From Paradesertivirga superstes (GTDB lineage Bacteria > Bacteroidota > Bacteroidia > Sphingobacteriales > Sphingobacteriaceae), in contig NZ_JBBJCN010000005.1 in the NCBI RefSeq assembly GCF_037622515.1, positions 248,001 through 312,000 of the forward strand: 64,000 nt of DNA. Reading direction: 5' to 3'. Position numbers and translations under genes: made by a program. Under the pieces are notes generated by a model. It saw only the letters and a program-made list of their open reading frames with translations. It ran no database searches and had not been told where the DNA came from. Positions 50,522 through 59,174 of the stretch are shown here, piece by piece (positions within the stretch are counted from its first letter, which is position 1; every line of letters starts with the position of its first letter).

Positions 50522-52624
50522 TTACTCAGTTATTAATTGCGCATTGCGGTATTCAACCAATTGCTGATTAAACAGTTTTGATTGAGTAATATAATATTCC
50601 GCAAATTCTTTGCCGGGCTCCTGTGTATTTAACTGATAAACCAAATCTTGAAAACCCATATCCAGTTTAATTTTTCCGGAGGCAACAAAATACTCATCGA
50701 AATCTTTGATGATTCCTGCCTGTGTGTTTGTTTTTTTATCCTCAGAAACTAATAATGCCTTTGCAGAATTAACAAAGCCTGTATAAGCATAATAGATCGC
50801 ATCAGAATATTCTCCGGCAGCAAACGATTCATCCGCTTTTTGGATTTTCTCTTCAGCTTCAACCAGAAGCACCGCAATTAAATCAATCATCACACTGGCG
50901 CATTCACCCACACCAATTGCTGGTTTGTATGCTTCACTTTGTTCCCAGTCGATAAAATCATCAGGAGTTATTCCGTCATGCTTTGATAATGGATTTAACA
51001 GATCGTAAAAGTAAATTTTACCTTTTCTGTTATAATAGTCGTTGAAAAGTTCACCTTCTAAAGCGTTTTGCTGATAATCGCCTAGTACATCTCTTAGTAC
51101 CTGCGGGCCGCGTTTACTCGGTACTTTTACGATTTTCTCAGAAGCTACACCATTTCCATCGCCATTGGTTCCTCCTCCCAGTAAAACCTGCAGGGCAGGA
51201 GCAACTAAAGGACCGATCTTCATACTTGAGCCGTGGAAGCCGATAGCTGCCATAGAGTGCTGGCCGCAAGCGTTGATACATCCGCTGATTTTTATCGTGA
51301 TGTCTTTATTGTAAATCAGGTCAGGGTATTCTTCATGAATAACTCTTTCAAGTTCACGGGTAATACCGGTACTGTTTGAAATTCCTAGATTACAGGTATC
51401 AGTTCCCGGGCATGAGGTAATGTCGGCAACGCTTTCAAAACCCGGCGTCGCTAAACCTAGTTCATTTAACTTTTCAAAGAGATACGGAAGGCTTTCTTCT
51501 TTAACAAAACGAAGAAGAATTCCCTGGTTTTGCGTTAATCGAAGATCATCAGATGCCGTTTCGCGAATTAATTCAATCAGTTTCCGCGCTACTGGTGTTT
51601 TTATATCACCGTTTTGTATTCTCAATCCAACCGAAACATAACCTTCTTGTTTTTGAGGATAAATATTAGTTTTTAACCATTGTTCGTATTTAAAAGGATT
51701 GGTAACTTCAATAACCGGAACCGAACCTGTTGGCAATACCGGAGTGCTGTGTATGTTTCGGTCAACTTTGAAAACGTTAACTTTTAATGCAAGCTGCTCT
51801 TTCTTCGCAAGGTCTAACAGTGCCTCTCTTCCTATATCCTGAATCAGATACTTCATACGAGCCTTCATTCTTTTGGCCCGTTCTCCATATCGATCAAAAA
51901 CCCTGATAATTGATTCAGCAAAAGGTATTATATAATCTTCGTGAATAAATTCGGAAGCTAATTCGGCTACATGTGGCTGAGAACCTAATCCGCCACCGAA
52001 CACAACTTTAAAGCCACGAACTTCTTCACCATTTTCGATTTTTACTTTAGGGATAAAACCTAAGTCATGGATAAAAGCGTATGCCGAATCCTTTTCAGAA
52101 GATGAAAACGCAATTTTAAATTTACGTCCCATATCCTGGCAGATAGGGTTTCTTAATAAATATTCGAAAAACGAATGCGCATAAGGCGTAACGTCAAAGG
52201 GTTCGTTGGGGTCAACTCCAGCCATCGGAGATGCCGTAACATTTCTAACTGTATTTCCGCAAGCCTCCCGAAGAGTAATCGAATCCTGTTCCAGTTCTGA
52301 CCAAAGCTCAGGAGTTCGTTCAAGACTCACAAAGTGGATCTGAATATCCTGACGGGTTGTAATATGAAGGTTGCCGGTGGCGTATTCATCTGATACATCA
52401 GAAATGCGACCTAATTGTTTTGTGGTTACTCGTCCGTACGGAAGTTTAATACGTACCATCTGAACTCCTTGCTGACGCTGACCGTAGATACCACGTGCTA
52501 ATCTTAAGCTTCTGAATTTTTCTTCATGAATAGCCCCTTCACGAAACATTCGAATCTTCTTTTCAAGATCGATTATGTCTTTTTCTACAATCGGATTTTC
52601 TAATTCAGTCCTGAAACTTTGCAT
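50522..52624 (-). CDS. Siroheme Fe-S nitrite/sulfite reductase with C-terminal HEPN-like domain
   Basis: 700 residues. The reductase part (1 to about 560) has two NIR/SIR ferredoxin-like and heme domains. The siroheme-4Fe4S cysteines are in SCPGTDTCNLGISNSTG (about 403-409) and KISGCINACGQHSMAAIGF (about 445-450). Also conserved: RMKARMKYLIQDIG. The final ~140 residues (IQKADESFAAGEYSDAIYYAYTGFVNSAKALLVS) form a helical HEPN-type domain, absent from canonical enzymes. It reduces sulfite or nitrite by six electrons, probably with ferredoxin. With siroheme synthase it makes one operon; no ATP sulfurylase or nitrate genes are present, so the substrate is open. Confidence 0.9.
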   Translation of the reverse strand: MQSFRTELENPIVEKDIIDLEKKIRMFREGAIHEEKFRSLRLARGIYGQRQQGVQMVRIKLPYGRVTTKQLGRISDVSDEYATGNLHITTRQDIQIHFVSLERTPELWSELEQDSITLREACGNTVRNVTASPMAGVDPNEPFDVTPYAHSFFEYLLRNPICQDMGRKFKIAFSSSEKDSAYAFIHDLGFIPKVKIENGEEVRGFKVVFGGGLGSQPHVAELASEFIHEDYIIPFAESIIRVFDRYGERAKRMKARMKYLIQDIGREALLDLAKKEQLALKVNVFKVDRNIHSTPVLPTGSVPVIEVTNPFKYEQWLKTNIYPQKQEGYVSVGLRIQNGDIKTPVARKLIELIRETASDDLRLTQNQGILLRFVKEESLPYLFEKLNELGLATPGFESVADITSCPGTDTCNLGISNSTGITRELERVIHEEYPDLIYNKDITIKISGCINACGQHSMAAIGFHGSSMKIGPLVAPALQVLLGGGTNGDGNGVASEKIVKVPSKRGPQVLRDVLGDYQQNALEGELFNDYYNRKGKIYFYDLLNPLSKHDGITPDDFIDWEQSEAYKPAIGVGECASVMIDLIAVLLVEAEEKIQKADESFAAGEYSDAIYYAYTGFVNSAKALLVSEDKKTNTQAGIIKDFDEYFVASGKIKLDMGFQDLVYQLNTQEPGKEFAEYYITQSKLFNQQLVEYRNAQLITE

Positions 52625-52850
52625 TTCCTATAGAATTAATAGTTTAAGATGCAATATTACGGAAAAAGCCGTTTTTTTGAAAATTTATGTGTAGTGGAGA
52701 TGTCAGATTCTTGTAATCAATACATAAATTTGGTCTGAAAATTTCGTATGCTTTTCTTGAAAAAGTATAGATTGAGGAAGATTAGGAGTTATAGATTAGA
52801 ATTGAGGGTTTTAATGTATAATGCCCTGGATTTAATATCACTAAAGTTTT

Positions 52851-53813
52851 ATGCCTGAAAAAAATATTCCACGACTTGATTTAAACGATTATCTTAAGGG
52901 GACACCGGAACAGAAAAGAAAGTTCTCAAATGATTTAGGCAAGGCTTTTACTGAAACCGGCTTTGTCACTATCGCGAATCATGGCCTGTCCACGTTATTA
53001 ATGAATGAGCTTTATACCGAAGTGAGGAAGTTTTTCGAACTTCCTGAAAGCGTGAAAAAGAAGTATGAAGATCCGGATCTGGCTGGGCAGAGAGGATATA
53101 CAAGCAAAGGAAAAGAGAAAGCAAAAGATTCCAGCACGCCTGATTTAAAAGAGTTTTGGCAAAGGGGGCAGACGGTTGTCGACGGAGATAAAGTTAAAGA
53201 AGAGTATCCCGATAATATTGAGGTTAAGGAGTTGCATGCATTTAACGAGGTAACAAAGGAAGTTTACGAAAAGCTCGAATTTGCGGGTATCAACTTATTG
53301 GAGGCTATTTCAACGTATTTAGGTCTTGATATAGATTTTTTCGCCGATAAGGTCCATAATGGTAATTCCATTTTAAGGGGTATCCATTACTTTCCTATTG
53401 AAGATCCTGATTCTTTACCTCCTGATGCTGTAAGAGCAGGCGCCCACGAGGATATCAATTTGATTACCTTATTAATCGGGGCCAGTGCAGATGGCTTAGA
53501 GGTATTAACCATTAACGGCGAATGGTTTCCTGTGAAGGCGCAGGGAGAAGATATCGTGGTTAATGTGGGAGATATGCTGCAGCGTTTAACGAATAATAAA
53601 CTTAAATCAACCACGCACAGGGTAGTAAATCCGCCAAAAGAACTAATGAAAACTTCACGTTATTCTGTTCCTTTCTTTTTGCATCCTAAATCCTCTATGG
53701 ATTTAACCAGTCTGGAAAGTTGTATCGACAAACAATGCCCAAAGGCGTATCCCGATATTACTGCCGGAGAATATTTAAATGAAAGATTAAGAGAAATTGG
53801 CTTGAAAATATAA
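52851..53813 (+). CDS. 2-oxoglutarate/Fe(II)-dependent oxygenase (IPNS-like)
   Basis: 320 residues. N-terminal DIOX_N module (IPRLDLNDYLKGTPEQKRKF, ETGFVTIANHG). The C-terminal double-stranded helix has the iron triad His199-x-Asp201 (AHEDINLI) and His256 (THRVVNPP), and the 2-oxoglutarate ligand pair Arg270/Ser272 (RYSVPF). It is the isopenicillin-N-synthase-like superfamily, with many reactions (hydroxylation, desaturation, ring closure). Substrate unknown; no biosynthetic cluster around it. Monocistronic, divergent from the reductase operon. Confidence 0.9.
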   Translation: MPEKNIPRLDLNDYLKGTPEQKRKFSNDLGKAFTETGFVTIANHGLSTLLMNELYTEVRKFFELPESVKKKYEDPDLAGQRGYTSKGKEKAKDSSTPDLKEFWQRGQTVVDGDKVKEEYPDNIEVKELHAFNEVTKEVYEKLEFAGINLLEAISTYLGLDIDFFADKVHNGNSILRGIHYFPIEDPDSLPPDAVRAGAHEDINLITLLIGASADGLEVLTINGEWFPVKAQGEDIVVNVGDMLQRLTNNKLKSTTHRVVNPPKELMKTSRYSVPFFLHPKSSMDLTSLESCIDKQCPKAYPDITAGEYLNERLREIGLKI

Positions 53814-53829
53814 TTGATAGCAATTCAAT

Positions 53830-54312
53830 TTACTTACTCATCTCGTTTCTGATTGCTTTTTCAAGTTCATCCTGAAGTTGTGTGCCGATAATATATTGCA
53901 ATCCGTCTCTGTCGGTAAGGGTGACAGCTTCTTTGCCCCCTGCATAAAACCTGATCTTGCCTTTTTGATGAAGGTTATAGACGGGGTTATTGATAAGAAA
54001 AGAACTGTATGGTCTCTTTTCAACTTTAACAATGCTGTTTAAATCAATCTTAACTAGTTTTGTGGTCCATAAGCCATCCAAAATGACGCTTTTATTATAA
54101 ACGGTTGTCCGGTAATGAACCATAAACAACATAAAAATAGAAACAATCAAAATTGCAAAACCTACTATTAGAAATAATTCTCCGTTACGGTCGCGGTTCT
54201 CGGTTACAAAATACGCCGCAAAAGCAAAGATAATCATCACCACACGAATGCTGATGCGGTTAAAATCTCTTCCCAGGTATTGTTTTTCAGTAAATGCTGG
54301 CGTATTTGTCAT
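53830..54312 (-). CDS. Uncharacterised two-helix membrane protein
   Basis: 160 residues. Two membrane helices (about 23-40, VVMIIFAFAAYFVTE; about 47-65, FLIVGFAILIVSIFMLF) form a hairpin, followed by a ~90-residue cytoplasmic beta-rich domain (SVILDGLWTTKLVKIDLNSIVKVEKRP, KIRFYAGGKEAVTLTDRDGLQYIIGTQL) with the layout of a bacterial PH-like domain. It starts four bases inside tilS and is thus coupled to it. Function unknown. Confidence 0.7.
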   Translation of the reverse strand: MTNTPAFTEKQYLGRDFNRISIRVVMIIFAFAAYFVTENRDRNGELFLIVGFAILIVSIFMLFMVHYRTTVYNKSVILDGLWTTKLVKIDLNSIVKVEKRPYSSFLINNPVYNLHQKGKIRFYAGGKEAVTLTDRDGLQYIIGTQLQDELEKAIRNEMSK

Positions 54313-55652
54313 TGACTTTTTTGATTTTCGAATATAATAACTTTTTTTGTCTGCTCTGTTACTTTGTAACGCTCATCTGAACGGTAACCTGCAACCCATA
54401 GAATATCCCCGTTGCCGTTTTCCAAGACCGGAATATGTTTTTTTTCAGTAAGTGGTATTTTTAACCCGGTAAAAAAATCACTTAATTTCTTCTTTCCCTT
54501 CATTCCGAAAGGATGAAAATAATCCCCTTTCTTCCATTGACGTAATCTTAACGGGAATTGTAACATTTCTCCATCAAAAAAAGCTGACTCTTTATTAATG
54601 GGGGATTTAAACTCAGATGTTTGAACCTCCTGAATGTTAAAATTTGAGTCCTCCCAGCTGGCCTTTTTTTCCCCTTTAAAAATTAACGTGTCTAATGGTT
54701 TATTCGTCTTAAGAGCGGTCAGAATTAATGAGTTTCTGTCCAGCAACAAAGAATGAGTGGGAGATTCGAAAACTTTCCCTGCCTGCCCGTCCCAGGATTG
54801 AACAAGATCGTTTAATACCGGTTCTGAAAAGTTATATATCTTAAATAATTCATAAAGTAATAAACTTTTCGGTTCCAGTTGTCTTAAACTATCCAGCCTT
54901 ATCTGTATATCCCCGGAAGGGAGCACCTGAAAAATTTTGGTTCTTAATTGCTCTGTCTGAAGAGACAGAAAATCCTCCAGGTCTTTAAATCGCCGGCTGT
55001 TAGATTCGAAAGTTTCTTCCAGCTGCGGGTTAAGCTCTTTTAATTTGGGAATAACTTCAATTCTTAATTTATTGCGGGCATATTTGACAGAACTATTTGA
55101 GCGGTCTTCCCGGTAGGCATATTGATTTTCTAAGATTAAAGTGTCGATTTCTTCCCTTCCCAGAAACAATAAAGGTCTGATAAGATTTCCTCTTTTGGGT
55201 AAAATTCCATGCAGGCCGGCTATACCCGTGCCTCGTACAAGATTTAACAAAACGGTTTCGACAGTATCGTTTTGATGATGGGCCAGGGCAATATAGTCGT
55301 ACTCATGTTCTCCACGAATCTTCTCGAACCAATCGTATCGTAATTGTCTGGCCATCATTTGAACAGACATTTTATGTTGCCTGGCAAGAGCTTCAGTATT
55401 AAACGACGTAGTAAAAAAGGGAACTTTGAACTGACCGGCCAGGTTTCGGGTAAAGATCTCATCTCCATCCGATTCATCTCCGCGAAGTTTAAAATTACAA
55501 TGGGCGATACCGAAAGTAAGATGGGCTTCGTTAAACAGCTGAGTCATTAAAACTGAATCTTTCCCCCCGCTTACAGCAAGCAAAACTTTCTCTGCTGGGT
55601 TAAATAGCTTGTTCAGCTCAATAAAAGACAAGAATCTGTTTAAAGGCAACAT
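54309..55652 (-). CDS. tilS: tRNA(Ile)-lysidine synthase
   Basis: 447 residues. The PP-loop motif AVSGGKDSV (Ser28-Gly-Gly-Lys-Asp-Ser33) and LAHHQNDTVETVLLNLVRGTGIAGLHG identify TilS. A central linker and the C-terminal domain (WKKGDYFHPFGMKGKKKLSDFFTGLKIPLTEK, VAGYRSDERYKVTE) complete the usual form. It converts C34 of tRNA-Ile(CAU) to lysidine with ATP and lysine, an essential step. Divergent from the OstA-like gene. Confidence 0.95.
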   Translation of the reverse strand: MLPLNRFLSFIELNKLFNPAEKVLLAVSGGKDSVLMTQLFNEAHLTFGIAHCNFKLRGDESDGDEIFTRNLAGQFKVPFFTTSFNTEALARQHKMSVQMMARQLRYDWFEKIRGEHEYDYIALAHHQNDTVETVLLNLVRGTGIAGLHGILPKRGNLIRPLLFLGREEIDTLILENQYAYREDRSNSSVKYARNKLRIEVIPKLKELNPQLEETFESNSRRFKDLEDFLSLQTEQLRTKIFQVLPSGDIQIRLDSLRQLEPKSLLLYELFKIYNFSEPVLNDLVQSWDGQAGKVFESPTHSLLLDRNSLILTALKTNKPLDTLIFKGEKKASWEDSNFNIQEVQTSEFKSPINKESAFFDGEMLQFPLRLRQWKKGDYFHPFGMKGKKKLSDFFTGLKIPLTEKKHIPVLENGNGDILWVAGYRSDERYKVTEQTKKVIIFENQKSQ

Positions 55653-55735
55653 TTTTCAAAAATATCTAAATATCTTGTATTTACTTCCTTAACATACTTT
55701 AACGTCAAGATTATGTTTAGATGCTTTTAAAAAAC

Positions 55736-55743
55736 TAATTTTG
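55736..55743 (+). promoter_or_regulatory. -7 box immediately before the OstA-like gene
   Basis: TAATTTTG matches TAnnTTTG and ends four bases before the GTG start codon at 55748, predicting a leaderless or near-leaderless transcript. The -33 element is weak. Confidence 0.4.
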
Positions 55744-55747
55744 TAAG

Positions 55748-57712
55748 GTGAGAAAATTACTCTTTCTTTTTATTCTGATACTCTCCGTAAGGGGTATTTA
55801 CGCCCAGAGCACAGTGCAGCTTGTGCAGTCTCAAACCTTATCCCCGGGCAAGCAGGGGCTGCGGGTTATTAAACCTGTGTTTGCACAGGATGGTACAACT
55901 TTATCTGCCGATAGTGCACATTTCAATAATGCAGCCAATGCTTTTGATGCTTTTGGGAATGTTGTCATAACTCAAAGTGACGGAACTGTGGTCTATGCAA
56001 ATCAGTTAAATTATAACGGAAACACTAAACTGGCTCTTTTAACCGGTAATGTGCGTTTAGTGGATAAAGACGCTACTTTAACAACGAATTATTTAACCTA
56101 TAATTTGGGTACGAAGATTGGAACATACATAGGCGGCGGCCAGGTTAATAACCCGCCTACGGTTATTACCAGTAAAGCAGGTTATTATTTTGGCACAACC
56201 AGCGATGCTTATTTTAAGAATAATGTTGTGGTAAACACTCCGGATGTATTGATTAAAACCGATACTTTAAAGTATAACTCTATCAGTAAGATCGCATACT
56301 TTTATGGCCCGACGGATATTCTAAGCAAGAGCGATAAAACTAATTTATATACGGAAAACGGACGTTATGATACTCAGTATGACCAGGCCTGGTTCGGGAG
56401 GAAAAACCTGTATACTGATGGTGGGAAGTCTCTTAAGGGTGATAGCTTGTTTTATGATGGCAAGGCAGGTTTCGGTAAAGCTATCAGAAATGTAACCTTT
56501 GTGGATAACGAACAGAAAAGTACCCTAAAAGGGAATGTGGGTATTTACCGTAAAGCAGATGAAAGTGCGCTGATAACCGGTAATGCGTATGTTACGATGC
56601 TTGCGGAGCAGGATTCTGCGAAAGTAGATACTATCTGGATGGCGGCAGATACCTTATTTACAAAACTTACTCTTTTACGAGATGTCATGCCGCTTGACGG
56701 TGAAAAGATAAAATCGGATACTGAAATCGTAGAAGATGCAGATGTTGTTATTGAAGGGCAGCCAAATACTGGTGGTACGCTCATCGTGGAACAGCCGGAA
56801 GAAACAACAAAGCCTCTGGCTGCTCCTGCAACAATACAAGATTCAACGGTTGTTAAGCCCGAAAAAAGTCCTCCCCGGCGGCGTTTATTCGGCTTGCTGA
56901 AACCTAAGAAAGATGATAAAAAGGAAAAAGACAAGGTGTTAAAAACTCCGGCGCAGCCTGCTGCTGCCGATTCTGCCCTGGCAATTGCTTCGCGCGATAG
57001 TGTTGCGGCAAAAGATTCTTTATCCGCTCAGGCAGCCCTCAAGTCTATTCTGGATACTGCCAGAACGCGTATAATTTTAGCATACCACAAGGTCAGGATA
57101 TTTAAATCAGATCTGCAATCCAAATCAGATTCTGCTTTTTACAGTTACGCCGATTCAACCATTCGCTGTTTTCAAAATCCGATTATCTGGACTCAGGGTT
57201 CCCAGTTGTCAGCTGATACTATTTTTCTTCAGTTAAAAGATAGAAAGCTCGATAATATGCAGCTTAAAAAAGACGGGTTCATAGTCAGTACCGAAAAAGA
57301 CTCCGTGAAATTTAACCAGGTAAAGGGTAAAACGATGACCGGTTTATTTAATAACAGTAAACTTTACAGGATGCTCGTTGATGGAAATGCTGAAAGTATT
57401 TATTATACCATGGAGGATAGTGTTTATTCGGGCCTGAATCGCACCTTAAGCAGCAGGATGCGGCTCGATTTTGCCAACAATAAATTAACCGATGTAATAC
57501 TGGTTCGTAAAGCTGAAGGGGACTATTATCCGATTGAAAAGGTTCCTAAAGAAAAAGAGGTTTTGGAAGGATTTATCTGGAAGCCGAAAGACCGCCCTGC
57601 TTCAAAAGAAGAAATAATCCGTTCCTTAAGCAATCAAAATAAACCTGCTGTAAAACCGGCAAAGGCGGTTGCGCCATCAAAAAAGGCGGTTAGCGCCAGT
57701 AAAAAAAATTAG
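55748..57712 (+). CDS. OstA/LptA-like periplasmic protein
   Basis: 654 residues, GTG start. Signal peptide (MRKLLFLFILILSVRGIYAQ). Residues about 40-330 are OstA-like beta-jellyroll repeats (LSADSAHFNNAANAFDAFGNVVITQ, YANQLNYNGNTKLALLTGNVRLVDKD). A Pro/Lys/Ala-rich linker is followed by a second beta-rich half (about 430-610; LSADTIFLQLKDRKLDNMQL). This two-block form is typical of Bacteroidota. Likely in LPS or LptA-type transport across the periplasm. Its end overlaps the convergent rdgB by four bases. Confidence 0.85.
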   Translation: MRKLLFLFILILSVRGIYAQSTVQLVQSQTLSPGKQGLRVIKPVFAQDGTTLSADSAHFNNAANAFDAFGNVVITQSDGTVVYANQLNYNGNTKLALLTGNVRLVDKDATLTTNYLTYNLGTKIGTYIGGGQVNNPPTVITSKAGYYFGTTSDAYFKNNVVVNTPDVLIKTDTLKYNSISKIAYFYGPTDILSKSDKTNLYTENGRYDTQYDQAWFGRKNLYTDGGKSLKGDSLFYDGKAGFGKAIRNVTFVDNEQKSTLKGNVGIYRKADESALITGNAYVTMLAEQDSAKVDTIWMAADTLFTKLTLLRDVMPLDGEKIKSDTEIVEDADVVIEGQPNTGGTLIVEQPEETTKPLAAPATIQDSTVVKPEKSPPRRRLFGLLKPKKDDKKEKDKVLKTPAQPAAADSALAIASRDSVAAKDSLSAQAALKSILDTARTRIILAYHKVRIFKSDLQSKSDSAFYSYADSTIRCFQNPIIWTQGSQLSADTIFLQLKDRKLDNMQLKKDGFIVSTEKDSVKFNQVKGKTMTGLFNNSKLYRMLVDGNAESIYYTMEDSVYSGLNRTLSSRMRLDFANNKLTDVILVRKAEGDYYPIEKVPKEKEVLEGFIWKPKDRPASKEEIIRSLSNQNKPAVKPAKAVAPSKKAVSASKKN

Positions 57713-58287
57713 CTTGATTGAGATAAAAATTCCACGAGTTTAGCCATTGCTTTTCCGCGATGGCTGACTTTATTTTTCTCGTCGCCAGACATTTCGGAAA
57801 AAGTTTCATGGTATCCTTCCGGTTTGAAAATTGGGTCATAACCGAATCCGTCTTTTCCGGATCGAGCAGTTGTGATATGACCCTCTACAGTTCCTTCAAA
57901 AAAATATTCTTTCCCTTCTAAAATTAAGGATATCACACATCGGAAACGAGCCTTACGGTTTTCATTTGCACCAAGTTTGTCCAATACCAGTTGCATATTG
58001 GCTTCTGTATCCCTCGATCCCGCATAATGCGCCGAATAAACCCCGGGTTCGCCGTTCAGAGCGTCAACTTCAAGTCCCGAGTCATCAGAAAAGCAATCTA
58101 CATGAAATTGATCGAAGAGATAACTGCTTTTTTGTGAGGCATTTTCTTCAAATGTTGATCCTGTTTCCGGAATGTCGGCGACGCACCCAATATCCTTCAG
58201 GCTTTTTAATTCAAAATTGTTGCCCACCATTGCCTGTACTTCGTCGAGCTTATGTTGGTTGTTTGTAGCAAATACAAGAGTTCTCAT
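57709..58287 (-). CDS. rdgB: Non-canonical purine NTP pyrophosphatase (RdgB/HAM1)
   Basis: 192 residues. HAM1 signatures: VFATNNQHKLDEVQAMV at the start, FSDDSGLEVDALNGEPGVYSAHYAG with the catalytic Asp region, GKDGFGYDPIFKPEGYHETFSEM and NKVSHRGKAMAKL. It hydrolyses ITP, dITP and XTP to monophosphates, keeping deaminated purines out of nucleic acids. Convergent with the OstA-like gene. Confidence 0.96.
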   Translation of the reverse strand: MRTLVFATNNQHKLDEVQAMVGNNFELKSLKDIGCVADIPETGSTFEENASQKSSYLFDQFHVDCFSDDSGLEVDALNGEPGVYSAHYAGSRDTEANMQLVLDKLGANENRKARFRCVISLILEGKEYFFEGTVEGHITTARSGKDGFGYDPIFKPEGYHETFSEMSGDEKNKVSHRGKAMAKLVEFLSQSS

Positions 58288-58345
58288 AGAGATTTTGAAG
58301 GATGGAATGAAATGATTGAACGATTGAATGAGTGAATGAATGGGA

Positions 58346-58957
58346 TTAGAGCTTCTTCATCTCATCCCAAAACGCACGCTTCTTCTCAACATTACTAAGC
58401 ATTTCGGCAATACTGAAAGTTGAGAGAATTTTGGTTCCCTGATAGGAAGTAATCTGGTTAGCCTGAACTCCTTCAATTTTCAACTGAGCAGGATTGATCC
58501 CGAAAAGGACTATTGAATTGCAGGCAAAAAACTCTTTTAGAGAGGAAAACGTAGCTGTGGGGTAACTGCTTAAATTTACAAGAGCAACATCCTTAATGTC
58601 CTGTTTCTTCCCTTTCAGAATATTTGAAAGTGTTTCTAATTCTTTTGGAACTATCGTTTTATGTGCCGGGTCATTGAAAAGAATAAGAATATATTTATTG
58701 TTTTCGCCCAGATATTCATAAAAAGACGGAGATTCCGTCTTAACAATTGCAGGGCCCGGAGTCTCAGTTTTTTCTGCAGGTATAGTAATAATTGCAGGTG
58801 TTGGTTCTATCGTATCCGTATTTAATGCCTTTATAACTGTTGTCGCGACTTCTCTGGTTTCAGAAAGTTCTGGTATTACATCAGCATGAATACTGTATAA
58901 ATCATCAGTCATTAAAAATTGCAGGGCAAATGGATCGGAAATTTTCAGGGTGCTCAT
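58346..58957 (-). CDS. Uncharacterised protein (203 aa)
   Basis: Not recognised with certainty. I use the ATG at 58957; a TTG three codons upstream lies inside the promoter box. N-terminal ~40 residues are helical (LKISDPFALQFLMTDDLYSI), a Pro/Thr/Glu linker follows (EPTPAIITIPAEKTETPGPA), then an alpha/beta domain of ~120 residues (NKYILILFNDPAHKTIVPKE, NSIVLFGINPAQLKIEG). The pattern is faintly like a DNA polymerase III psi/accessory subunit or a Bacteroidota-specific protein. No membrane segment. Confidence 0.55.
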   Translation of the reverse strand: MSTLKISDPFALQFLMTDDLYSIHADVIPELSETREVATTVIKALNTDTIEPTPAIITIPAEKTETPGPAIVKTESPSFYEYLGENNKYILILFNDPAHKTIVPKELETLSNILKGKKQDIKDVALVNLSSYPTATFSSLKEFFACNSIVLFGINPAQLKIEGVQANQITSYQGTKILSTFSIAEMLSNVEKKRAFWDEMKKL

Positions 58958-58963
58958 CAACTG

Positions 58964-58971
58964 CAAAATTA
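58964..58971 (-). promoter_or_regulatory. -7 box of the 58346-58957 gene
   Basis: Minus-strand TAATTTTG, ending seven bases before the ATG, so the transcript would be leaderless or nearly so. The -33 TTTG is not clear. Confidence 0.4.
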
Positions 58972-59064
58972 AGTGTATTCTGTTAAAAATAGTTAAAACA
59001 TATAAACGTTACTAAATCAGTTTTAATTTCAGCTACCTTTACACAATACTAATTTGATTATTTG

Positions 59065-59094
59065 TTGATTAATAGATTATATCTGATATTTTTG
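59065..59094 (+). promoter_or_regulatory. Promoter of the SurA-like gene
   Basis: TTG (59065-59067), 19-base spacer, TATTTTTG (59087-59094): a good Bacteroidota consensus. It predicts a leader of about 75 bases to the ATG at 59175. Confidence 0.55.
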
Positions 59095-59174
59095 CGACAG
59101 TCCTTCGCAAAATGAATACTGCAATACGGAATTGTTTTTATGGGTCTGGCAAGACCTTAATTTTTAAATACAGA

